Origin: Pseudomonas_T sp032052615
GTDB taxonomy: Bacteria; Pseudomonadota; Gammaproteobacteria; Pseudomonadales; Pseudomonadaceae
Assembly (NCBI GenBank): GCA_032052615.1
Contig: DAMBWF010000002.1
Location: 248,001 to 312,000 of the forward strand
Length of the DNA: 64,000 nucleotides
Reading direction: 5' to 3'
The notes beneath the pieces are model-generated. The model made no database searches and was not told the DNA's origin. It saw only the letters and a program-made list of their open reading frames with translations. The translations under genes were made by a program, and so were the position numbers. Shown one piece after another: positions 8,155-15,464 of the stretch (position 1 is its first letter; each line of letters opens with the position of its first letter).

Positions 8155-8166
8155 GTTTAATAAAAC
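8155..8166. promoter_or_regulatory. Candidate operator between cupin and aldehyde dehydrogenase
   Basis: GTTT-AATA-AAAC, a short inverted repeat in the AT-rich centre of the divergent intergenic region 8107-8283. A similar GTT(N8)AAC element is found upstream of pauR at 21659-21672. PauR represses polyamine catabolism genes in P. aeruginosa, so both could be PauR sites. This is inference; the true PauR motif was not checked. Confidence 0.3.
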
Positions 8167-8283
8167 GCACATGAAAGGCGCTTTGGCGAGCCAGTGTCAA
8201 AAATATTGAAAATTCGCTTGGCGTTGGTTTAGGGTGGCGAGCTAACGCCGTGCACACGGCCTCCCGACCAGAGGACCCGCCCC

Positions 8284-9777
8284 ATGACCGTTCTGACCCG
8301 TTCCGACTGGGAACAACGCGCCCAGGCCCTGAAGATCGAGCGCCGTGCGTTCATCCATGGCGACTATTGCGACGCCGTATCCGGCGCTACGTTCGATTGC
8401 ATCAGCCCGGTGGATGGGCGGGTGCTGGCCCAGGTCGCCAGTTGCGATCAGGCCGACGCCGACCGCGCGGTGGCCGATGCCCGCGCCACCTTCGAATCCG
8501 GTGTCTGGTCGCGCCTGGCTCCGACCCGCCGCAAGGCGGCGATGATCCGCTTCGCCGACCTCCTGGAACGGCATGCCGAGGAGCTGGCGCTGTTGGAGAC
8601 CCTGGACATGGGCAAGCCCATCGGCGATGCCCTGAACGTCGACGTGCCGGCTGCGGCGCGGGCGCTGCGCTGGAGCGGCGAGGCCATCGACAAGCTCTAC
8701 GACGAGGTCGCCGCCACGCCCCACAACGAGCTGGGCCTGGTGACCCGGGAGCCGGTCGGGGTGGTCGCCGCCATCGTGCCCTGGAACTTCCCGCTGCTGA
8801 TGAGCTGCTGGAAGCTCGGCCCGGCCCTGTCCACCGGCAACTCGGTGATCCTCAAGCCCTCGGAGAAGTCCCCCCTGACCGCCATCCGCGTCGCCGCGCT
8901 GGCGATCGAGGCCGGCATCCCCGCCGGGGTGTTCAACGTGCTGCCCGGCCATGGCCACACCGTGGGCAAGGCCCTGGCCCTGCATATGGACGTGGATACC
9001 CTGGTGTTCACCGGCTCCACCAAGATCGCCAAGCAACTGATGATCTATGCCGGCGAGTCGAACATGAAGCGCGTCTGGCTGGAGGCCGGCGGCAAGAGCC
9101 CGAACATCGTCTTCGCCGACGCGCCCGACCTCAAGGCGGCCGCCGAGGCGGCGGCCGGTGCCATCGCCTTCAACCAAGGCGAGGTCTGCACCGCCGGCTC
9201 GCGCCTGCTGGTGGAGAACAGCATCAAGGAACGCTTCGTGCCGATGGTGGCGGAAGCGCTCAAGACCTGGCGGCCCGGTAACCCCTTGGACCCGGCCACC
9301 AATGTCGGCGCTCTGGTGGACACCCAGCAGATGGATACCGTGCTGGGCTACATCCAGGCCGGCCACGACGACGGCGCCCGCCTGGTGGTCGGCGGCAAGC
9401 GCACCCTCGAGGACACCGGCGGCACCTACGTCGAACCGACCCTGTTCGACGGCGTGACCAATGCCATGCGCATCGCCCGGGAGGAAATCTTCGGGCCGGT
9501 GCTGTCGGTGATCGGCTTCGACGATGCCGAGGAAGCGGTGCGCATCGCCAACGACACCGTCTATGGCCTCGCCGCGGCGGTGTGGACCAGCGACCTGTCC
9601 AAGGCCCACCTCACCGCCAAGGCGCTGCGCGCCGGCAGCGTCTGGGTCAACCAGTACGACGGTGGTGACATGACCGCGCCCTTCGGCGGCTTCAAGCAGT
9701 CCGGCAACGGGCGCGACAAGTCACTGCACGCCTTCGACAAATACACCGAGCTGAAGGCCACCTGGATCAAACTCTAA
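8284..9777 (+). CDS. kauB: NAD(P)+-dependent aldehyde dehydrogenase, KauB/PuuC type
   Basis: Oxidises aminoaldehydes such as gamma-glutamyl-aminobutyraldehyde or 4-guanidinobutyraldehyde to acids in polyamine and arginine catabolism. The 497-residue protein is a full-length ALDH with the cofactor segment VPWNFPLLMSCWKLGPAL, the Rossmann FTGSTKIAK, general base Glu267 (LEAGGKSPN) and catalytic Cys302 (NQGEVCTAGSR). Position and sequence fit PAO1 PA5312 (kauB/pauC), close to pauB-like and pauR genes in this window. The gamma-aminobutyrate-type transaminase that adjoins it in PAO1 is not here. The substrate is inferred from family and neighbourhood. Confidence 0.85.
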   Translation: MTVLTRSDWEQRAQALKIERRAFIHGDYCDAVSGATFDCISPVDGRVLAQVASCDQADADRAVADARATFESGVWSRLAPTRRKAAMIRFADLLERHAEELALLETLDMGKPIGDALNVDVPAAARALRWSGEAIDKLYDEVAATPHNELGLVTREPVGVVAAIVPWNFPLLMSCWKLGPALSTGNSVILKPSEKSPLTAIRVAALAIEAGIPAGVFNVLPGHGHTVGKALALHMDVDTLVFTGSTKIAKQLMIYAGESNMKRVWLEAGGKSPNIVFADAPDLKAAAEAAAGAIAFNQGEVCTAGSRLLVENSIKERFVPMVAEALKTWRPGNPLDPATNVGALVDTQQMDTVLGYIQAGHDDGARLVVGGKRTLEDTGGTYVEPTLFDGVTNAMRIAREEIFGPVLSVIGFDDAEEAVRIANDTVYGLAAAVWTSDLSKAHLTAKALRAGSVWVNQYDGGDMTAPFGGFKQSGNGRDKSLHAFDKYTELKATWIKL

Positions 9778-9817
9778 TCCACGAGCGCCGGGGGCCTCGC
9801 GGCCCCTGATCACCGCG

Positions 9818-9849
9818 CGGCCGGGCTCCCCCAGGGACCCGGCCGTTTT
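9818..9849 (+). terminator. Probable terminator after the aldehyde dehydrogenase
   Basis: CGGCCGGG (9818-9825) pairs with CCCGGCCG (9838-9845), with an inner TCCC/GGGA pairing, followed by TTTT at 9846-9849. The short T tract makes it a weak terminator or attenuator before the MFS gene at 9877. Confidence 0.6.
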
Positions 9850-9876
9850 GCATGGTGGAGCGGACAAGGAGAACGG

Positions 9877-11016
9877 ATGATGCGTTGGGGAACCTATTTC
9901 GCCGTGACCGCGGCGGTGATCAGCATCGGGCTGGCCCTCGGCGTCACCCTGCCGCTGGTATCGCTGCGCCTGGAAGGCTGGGGACACGGCCCGTTCTCCA
10001 TCGGGGTAATGGCGGCGGTACCGGCCTTCAGTTCGCTGCTCGGCGCCAGCCTGATGGGGCGATTGGCGGCCTGGGGCACCACGCCCCAGTTGATGCGCGC
10101 CAGCCTGCTGATGGGCGCGGTATCGGTGGCGAGCCTGGCGCTGCTGCCCCACTACGCGGTGTGGTTGCTGCTGCGCCTGCTCACCGGCATTGCCCTGACC
10201 GTGGTGTTCATCCTTGGCGAGAGCTGGATCAACCAGTTGGCGGTGGAGCGCCTGCGCGGCCGGCTGGTGGCGTTGTACGGTACCGGCTACGCCTTGAGCC
10301 AGTTGTCCGGCCCCTTGTTGCTGGGGGCCCTGGGCACCGAGGGCGACGCTGGCTTCTGGTTCAGCGCGGTGCTGCTGGTCGGCGGCGCGGCCCTGCTGAT
10401 CGGCCGTGGCGGCGCGCCCCGGCAGGAGGCTCACGACACCTCGGCGCGGCAACTGGCGCGCTTCTGCGCCGATCTGCCGGCGATCGCCTGGGCGGTGGTG
10501 CTGTTCGCCGCCTTCGAGGCGATGATGCTGACCCTGTTGCCGGTCTACGGCCTGCGCCAGGGGTTCGATCAAAAGGGCGCCCTGGCCATGGTCAGCACGG
10601 TGGTGGTGGGCAACGCGCTGCTGCAACTGCCGATTGGCTGGATGGCGGACCGGGTTCCGCGCCGGGCCTTGTTTCGCGGGTGCGGCGTGGCGCTGCTGGT
10701 GGCCAGCCTGGCGATCCCGGCGCTGCTGCACACGGTGGCGCTGTGGCCGGCGCTGGTGGTGTTCGGCGCCAGCGCCGGCGGGCTGTTCACCCTGTCCCTG
10801 ATCCTCATCGGCGAGCGTTACCGCGACGATCACCTGGTGCGCGCGAATGCCCATATCGCCCAGCTCTGGGGCATCGGTTGCCTGATCGGCCCGCTGAGCA
10901 CCGGCGCGGCCAGCCAGTGGATCAGCGGGCACGCGCTGCCGCTGCTGCTGGCTGGGGGCGCGGCGGTGTTCATTCTGCTGGCCTGGCGGCCCGGGGGAAC
11001 GCCGGCCGCCGACTAG
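9877..11016 (+). CDS. MFS transporter (YcaD-like)
   Basis: A 379-residue, 12-helix major facilitator protein of the inner membrane. Helices alternate with short loops; the cytoplasmic loop between the N and C bundles (about 185-200) carries RGGAPRQEAHDTSARQ. The motif LGESWINQLAVERLRGRLVALYG after helix 4 is characteristic of the YcaD/UMF group. The substrate is unknown. It matches the position of PAO1 PA5311 downstream of kauB, so a role in export or uptake of amine-related compounds is possible but unproven. Its TAG stop overlaps the opposing gene's stop. Confidence 0.85.
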   Translation: MMRWGTYFAVTAAVISIGLALGVTLPLVSLRLEGWGHGPFSIGVMAAVPAFSSLLGASLMGRLAAWGTTPQLMRASLLMGAVSVASLALLPHYAVWLLLRLLTGIALTVVFILGESWINQLAVERLRGRLVALYGTGYALSQLSGPLLLGALGTEGDAGFWFSAVLLVGGAALLIGRGGAPRQEAHDTSARQLARFCADLPAIAWAVVLFAAFEAMMLTLLPVYGLRQGFDQKGALAMVSTVVVGNALLQLPIGWMADRVPRRALFRGCGVALLVASLAIPALLHTVALWPALVVFGASAGGLFTLSLILIGERYRDDHLVRANAHIAQLWGIGCLIGPLSTGAASQWISGHALPLLLAGGAAVFILLAWRPGGTPAAD

Positions 11017-11699
11017 CGGACCGGCTCCGTCGGCGCGCCGGCCCGTTCCGTGGCGGGGCCCTCGTCCCCGGAGGCCAGGCGCCGATAGTCGAAGCCGAGC
11101 CAGGACCGGGTGCCCTCCAGGCGCGCCGGGCCCCGTGTCAGGCCATGCCTGGCCAGGTCGACGGCGAGGGCGCAGGGCACTCGCCCGCCGACGTGGGTGG
11201 GGACGTTCAGGCGAGTCCGGTAGGCACAGCCGCGCGCGCCGCCCTGGTGCTCCAGCGCCTCGACCCGCACCTCCAGGGTGGCCGGTCGCGCCCAGAGCGG
11301 GTGCAGCAGCGCTGGCACGCCGCCAAGCAGCGCCAGGCTCGTGCCCGCCTGGATCAAGGTCGCCAGCATGAGGGCGATCACGGCCAGACCCAGACTCTCC
11401 AGGCGGCGCCGGCGTCCCCAGGCCTCGGTCCGCGCCAGGGCGCCGAGGCCCAGGGCGCGAAAGAGCCGCCAGCCGATCGCCGCCGCGACCGCCAGGCTGA
11501 GCAGCAGTAGCGTCCAGTACCAGGGACGAGCCAGCAGCAGCGGCCGGAGCGCGCCGAGCAGGACCAGGCCGAACAAGGCCAGGACGAGCGCGCCGCCTCG
11601 CCAGCGATGCCGTCGTCGCTGGCGCTCCTGATCCAGGATCCGGGCCCGCAGGCGACGCTCCAGGCGGGCGCGCTTGGCCGGGGAGGGCGGCTTGGACAT
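11013..11699 (-). CDS. Hypothetical inner-membrane protein
   Basis: 228 residues, not recognised. A very basic N-terminus (residues 1-34, many Arg/Lys) is followed by about three hydrophobic segments (35-55, 62-80, 105-130). A soluble C-terminal domain from about 135 carries two cysteines, perhaps extracytoplasmic. The basic start fits a cytoplasmic N-terminus. It overlaps the MFS stop codon tail-to-tail through a shared CTAG, and lies 13 bp after the phospholipase D-like gene on the same strand, with which it is probably cotranscribed. Confidence 0.7.
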   Translation of the reverse strand: MSKPPSPAKRARLERRLRARILDQERQRRRHRWRGGALVLALFGLVLLGALRPLLLARPWYWTLLLLSLAVAAAIGWRLFRALGLGALARTEAWGRRRRLESLGLAVIALMLATLIQAGTSLALLGGVPALLHPLWARPATLEVRVEALEHQGGARGCAYRTRLNVPTHVGGRVPCALAVDLARHGLTRGPARLEGTRSWLGFDYRRLASGDEGPATERAGAPTEPVR

Positions 11700-11712
11700 C
11701 GTCCGCCGGCCG

Positions 11713-13272
11713 CTAGAGCAGCCGCTCCAGGCCCACGGCGCCGCTGACCCAGGCGTTGAAGCGCCGCCACAGGCCCGCCGGCTCGTGCTTCAGGGTATGC
11801 AGACGGCCGCCGTCCTCGGTGACCCAGACCAGCCGGGTCTCATCGCCGTGGCGTTGCAGCTTCACCTCGTAGCTGAGGGGCGGCGACATGCCCCGCAGGG
11901 CCAGTTCCCGTACCCGTCCCGCCAGTTCCGGGCTGTCGACGATGACCCCGACCTCGGTGTTCCATAGGGCCGAGCGAGGGTCGAAGTTGAACGAGCCGAT
12001 AAAGACTTTCCGCCGGTCGAAGATCGCCGCCTTGCTGTGCAGGCTGGAGTCGGACATGCCGGTCAGGTTGTAACCGGCGCGGCTGCCCGAGCCTCGCTGC
12101 CCGGGCCGCCGGCGTAGCTCGAACAGGCGCACCCCATGCTCCAGCAACGCCCGCCGCGCCGGCGCGTAGCCGCCATGGACCGGCGGCACGTCGGTGGCCT
12201 CCAGGGAATTGGTCAGCAGGCGGATGTCGACTCCCGCCTCGGCGCGTTGGGTGAGATAGCGCAGGCCCTCCTGGGCGGGCACGAAATAGGCGGACACCAG
12301 GTAAAGCTCTTGGCGCACCTGCTCCAGTTCCGGCGCCAGTTGGGTGGTGAGCAGCAGCGCGGGGTCCGGCTCGTCGCCGGTCAGCACCTTGCTCGGCGCG
12401 TCCCACAGGGACTGGCCGGGCGCCCAGATCAGCTCGTCCAGCCAGCCGGCCAGCCGGGGCTCGTGGCGGTAGGTCAGCAGCGATTCCACCAGAGGGCCGC
12501 GCTCGGCCTGGGCACGGGCGATGCTCCGGCGCAGGCCCTTGCGCGCATGGTCCAGGTCCCGCGCATCGGGCTGCCGCCAGAGAAAGTCCTGCACCGGCTT
12601 GCTCAGGGCGCTGTTCCAGTACTGGTCGAAGCTTTGGCCCAGTTGGTGGGCCACCGGGCCGACGCCGAGCAGGTCGATGTCGGTGAAGTTGAGGCTTGGC
12701 TCGGCGTCGAAGTATTCGTCGCCCAGGTTGCGCCCGCCGACGATGGCCACGCTGTCGTCCGCCAGCCACAGCTTGTTGTGCATGCGCCGGTGTTGCTGGG
12801 ACAGGTTCATCAGCCGGCCGAGGGTCCGGGTCAGGCCGGTGCTGCGGCCCAGGTGCATGGGGTTGAACAGGCGGACCTGGATGTTCGGGTGGGCGGCCAG
12901 CACGCCGATCTCGTAGTCGCGGCCGTCGCTGTTGAGGTCGTCGATCAGCAGCCGCACCCGCACGCCCCGGTCGGCGGCGGCGAGCAGCTCGTCCATCAGG
13001 ATCTGGGTGCTCAGGCCATCGTGGACGATGTAGTACTGCAGGTCCAGGCTGCGCTGGGCCGCGCGGATCAGCTCGGCCCGGGCGAGGAAGGCTTCGTGGC
13101 TGCTCGGCAGCAGGCGAAAGCCGGACTGGCCGACATGGGCGTCGGCCCGGGCCAGGATCGCCGTGCCGAAGGGCGATGCCTGCGCCGGCAGGACCTGGCT
13201 CGGCTGGCGGGGCAGCGGGGTGGTACAGCCGGCCAGGCAGATCAGCACCAGTAACAGCAAACGGACGGGCAC
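11713..13272 (-). CDS. Phospholipase D-family lipoprotein (ClsC/YmdC-like)
   Basis: 519-residue lipoprotein with a signal peptide and lipobox LAGC (Cys at about 15). It has two HKD motifs of the phospholipase D superfamily: HNKLWLADDSVAIVGGRN (about 165-182) and HSKAAIFDRRKVFIGSFNFD (about 413-432). Both retain His, Lys and Asp, so it should be active. Architecture and size resemble cardiolipin synthase C, which makes cardiolipin from two phospholipids, although ClsC is not always a lipoprotein. It could also be an envelope phosphodiesterase. Followed by the small membrane-protein gene 13 bp downstream. Confidence 0.85.
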   Translation of the reverse strand: MPVRLLLLVLICLAGCTTPLPRQPSQVLPAQASPFGTAILARADAHVGQSGFRLLPSSHEAFLARAELIRAAQRSLDLQYYIVHDGLSTQILMDELLAAADRGVRVRLLIDDLNSDGRDYEIGVLAAHPNIQVRLFNPMHLGRSTGLTRTLGRLMNLSQQHRRMHNKLWLADDSVAIVGGRNLGDEYFDAEPSLNFTDIDLLGVGPVAHQLGQSFDQYWNSALSKPVQDFLWRQPDARDLDHARKGLRRSIARAQAERGPLVESLLTYRHEPRLAGWLDELIWAPGQSLWDAPSKVLTGDEPDPALLLTTQLAPELEQVRQELYLVSAYFVPAQEGLRYLTQRAEAGVDIRLLTNSLEATDVPPVHGGYAPARRALLEHGVRLFELRRRPGQRGSGSRAGYNLTGMSDSSLHSKAAIFDRRKVFIGSFNFDPRSALWNTEVGVIVDSPELAGRVRELALRGMSPPLSYEVKLQRHGDETRLVWVTEDGGRLHTLKHEPAGLWRRFNAWVSGAVGLERLL

Positions 13273-13457
13273 GGTGGGCTCCAGCGCTAACGGGGTCCTG
13301 AGACGTGAAGCGTCGCCGGCGCGACGTGGTCGGCGAGGCCGCGAGTGTACGGGCGCGCGGGCGCTTTCCGAAGCGGTTCGGCGCGTTCGTCGACCCGGGC
13401 GGTTTCGCGGCGCTAGTTCAGACGGCGGCCCCGGCGAAAAGATTCAGCCCGCGTGGG

Positions 13458-14771
13458 TCACAGCAATTCCTTCAATCGGTACCAGAGCATGCCCAGGGCC
13501 AGCAGCGGCGAGCGCAGCCGGCGGCCGCCGGGGAAGGTGACATGGGGCACCCGGGCGAAAACATCGAAGCCCCGGCTGTGCTCGCCGGCGATGGCCTCGG
13601 CGAGCAGGTGCCCGGCGAGATGGGTGGCGTTCACTCCATGGCCGGCGTAGGCCTGGGCGAAGTAGACGTTGGGGTGCTCGGCGAGCCGGCCGATCTGCGG
13701 CAGGCGGTTAGCGCCGATGCCGATCATCCCGCCCCACTGGTAGTCGATGCGCGTCTCCGCCAACTGCGGGAACACCTTGAGCATTTTGGGCCGCATGTAG
13801 GCGGCGATGTCCGCCGGATCGCGGCCGGAGTAGTGGCAGGCGCCGCCGAACAGCAACCGACGGTCGGCGGACAATCGATAGTAGTCCAGGGCCACCCGTT
13901 GATCGCAGAGGGCCATGTTGCGGGGGATCAGCTCCCGGGCCAGGGCCTCGGGCAGCGGCTCGGTGGCGATGACGTAGCTGCCGGCGGGGAGGATCTTGCC
14001 GTCCAGGGTCGGGTCGAGGCCGTCCAGATAGGCGTTGCAGGCGATGATCAGGGTCTTCGCCCGCACTTGGCCGCGGGCGGTGCGGACCCGCGCTTCGGCG
14101 CCGTGGTCGATGCCGGTCACCGCCGAGCGCTCATGCAGGCGCACTCCCAGGCGGGCGGCCGCCTCGGCCTCGCCCAGGGCCAGGTTGAGCGGGTGCAGGT
14201 GCCCGGAGCCCATGTCGATCAGGCCACCGACGTAGCGTTGCGACCCCACCACCTCGCGCATCTGGTCGGCCCGTAGCAGGCGCAACTCATGGCGATAGCC
14301 GAGCTGGCGCAATTCCTCCATGTCCTCGACGAAGCCGTCCACGTCGGACGCCTTGTTGGCCAGGTCGCAGTAGCCCCAGGTGAGGTCGCAGTCGATGGCG
14401 AGCGCCTCGATCCGGCGGCGCACCATGTCCACCGCCTCCAGCCCCAGGCGCTTCAGCTCTTTCACGCCGTCGGCGCCGACCACCGGCTCGAACTGGTCGA
14501 GGCCATGGCCGACGCCCCGGATCAACTGACCGCCGTTGCGGCCGCTGGCGCCCCAGCCGATCCGCCGCGCCTCCAGCAGCACCACGGAATAGCCGCGATG
14601 GGCCAGCTCCAGGGCGCTGTTCAGCCCCGAGAAGCCGCCGCCGATCACGCAGACGTCGACCACCGTCTCGCCTTCCAGGGGCGGGAAGTCCAGGGCGCGG
14701 TTGGCGGTCGCGGCGTAGTAGGAGGGGGCGTGCTGGTCGGTGTGCACGGGCAGGCGAACGCGGGCGCTCAT
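13458..14771 (-). CDS. FAD-dependent amine oxidase (PuuB/PauB type)
   Basis: 437 residues from MSARVRLPVHTD; a longer in-frame start (14840) would add residues not typical of the family. Near the N-terminus is the FAD Rossmann motif VIGGGFSGLNSALELA, followed by LLEARRIGWGASGRNGGQ, the DAO-family flavin loop. The C-terminal YFAQAYAGHGVNATHLAG completes the FAD site. PuuB/PauB enzymes oxidise gamma-glutamylated polyamines to aldehydes, which a KauB-like dehydrogenase then oxidises. The PAO1 PA5309 (pauB4) position is the same. It lies 75 bp downstream of lrp on the same strand. Confidence 0.88.
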   Translation of the reverse strand: MSARVRLPVHTDQHAPSYYAATANRALDFPPLEGETVVDVCVIGGGFSGLNSALELAHRGYSVVLLEARRIGWGASGRNGGQLIRGVGHGLDQFEPVVGADGVKELKRLGLEAVDMVRRRIEALAIDCDLTWGYCDLANKASDVDGFVEDMEELRQLGYRHELRLLRADQMREVVGSQRYVGGLIDMGSGHLHPLNLALGEAEAAARLGVRLHERSAVTGIDHGAEARVRTARGQVRAKTLIIACNAYLDGLDPTLDGKILPAGSYVIATEPLPEALARELIPRNMALCDQRVALDYYRLSADRRLLFGGACHYSGRDPADIAAYMRPKMLKVFPQLAETRIDYQWGGMIGIGANRLPQIGRLAEHPNVYFAQAYAGHGVNATHLAGHLLAEAIAGEHSRGFDVFARVPHVTFPGGRRLRSPLLALGMLWYRLKELL

Positions 14772-14846
14772 GTGCGGAATCCTGATTCTTGTGTTTGGAA
14801 AATTTGACGCAGGATACGCGCAAGCCCTCGGCCCCGCCAAGGCCGC

Positions 14847-15335
14847 TCAATCGGGAATGGGCAGGTTGAGGGACTCCTTCACTTCTTCCATGACGATGTA
14901 ACTCTTGGATTCCCGCACGTGGGGCAGCTTGAGCAGGATGTCGCCGAGCAGCTTGCGGTAGGAGGCCATTTCCGAGATACGCGCCTTCACCAGGTAGTCG
15001 AAGTGGCCGGAGACGAGGTGGCATTCCAGCACGTGGGGCAACTTGAGCACGGCCCGACGGAATTCCTCGAAGGTGTCCCCGGACTTGTAGTCCAGGCTGA
15101 TCTCGACGAACACCAGCAGACTGGCCTTGAGCTGCTGCGGGTTGAGCCGCGCCGAGTAGCCCATGATGATGCCCTCGCGCTCCAGCCGGCGCACCCGCTC
15201 GGTGCAGGGCGTGGTGGACAGACCGACGCGCTCGCCCAGCTCGGTGAAGGAGATGCGCCCGTCCTGCTGCAGGATGCGCAGGATGTTGCGGTCGATCTTG
15301 TCCAGCTCGCGGCGGCTCTGGTGTTGGGTGCGCAT
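14847..15335 (-). CDS. lrp: Lrp/AsnC-family regulator (DadR/Lrp)
   Basis: 162 residues starting MRTQHQSRRELDKIDRNIL. The N-terminal winged helix-turn-helix (about 15-70) contains RISFTELGERVGLSTTPCTERVRRLE. The C-terminal RAM/ligand-binding domain has ECHLVSGHFDYLVKAR. In P. aeruginosa the Lrp homologue at this locus activates dadAX in response to L-alanine. Here it sits about 3.5 kb from dadA with the ydbH operon between them, as in PAO1. It diverges from ydbH and precedes the pauB-like gene. Confidence 0.93.
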   Translation of the reverse strand: MRTQHQSRRELDKIDRNILRILQQDGRISFTELGERVGLSTTPCTERVRRLEREGIIMGYSARLNPQQLKASLLVFVEISLDYKSGDTFEEFRRAVLKLPHVLECHLVSGHFDYLVKARISEMASYRKLLGDILLKLPHVRESKSYIVMEEVKESLNLPIPD

Positions 15336-15464
15336 CGGGAGGGTCTCTGCAAAAAGCGCTTTATATACCAAGTTCCCGTGGCGCGCGCCGGGGTGGGCGA
15401 AACCCTTGATCCGCGCGCCCCGTGCCGTCACCCTGGGCGTTCACGCCCTCGAAACGGGAGGCCC

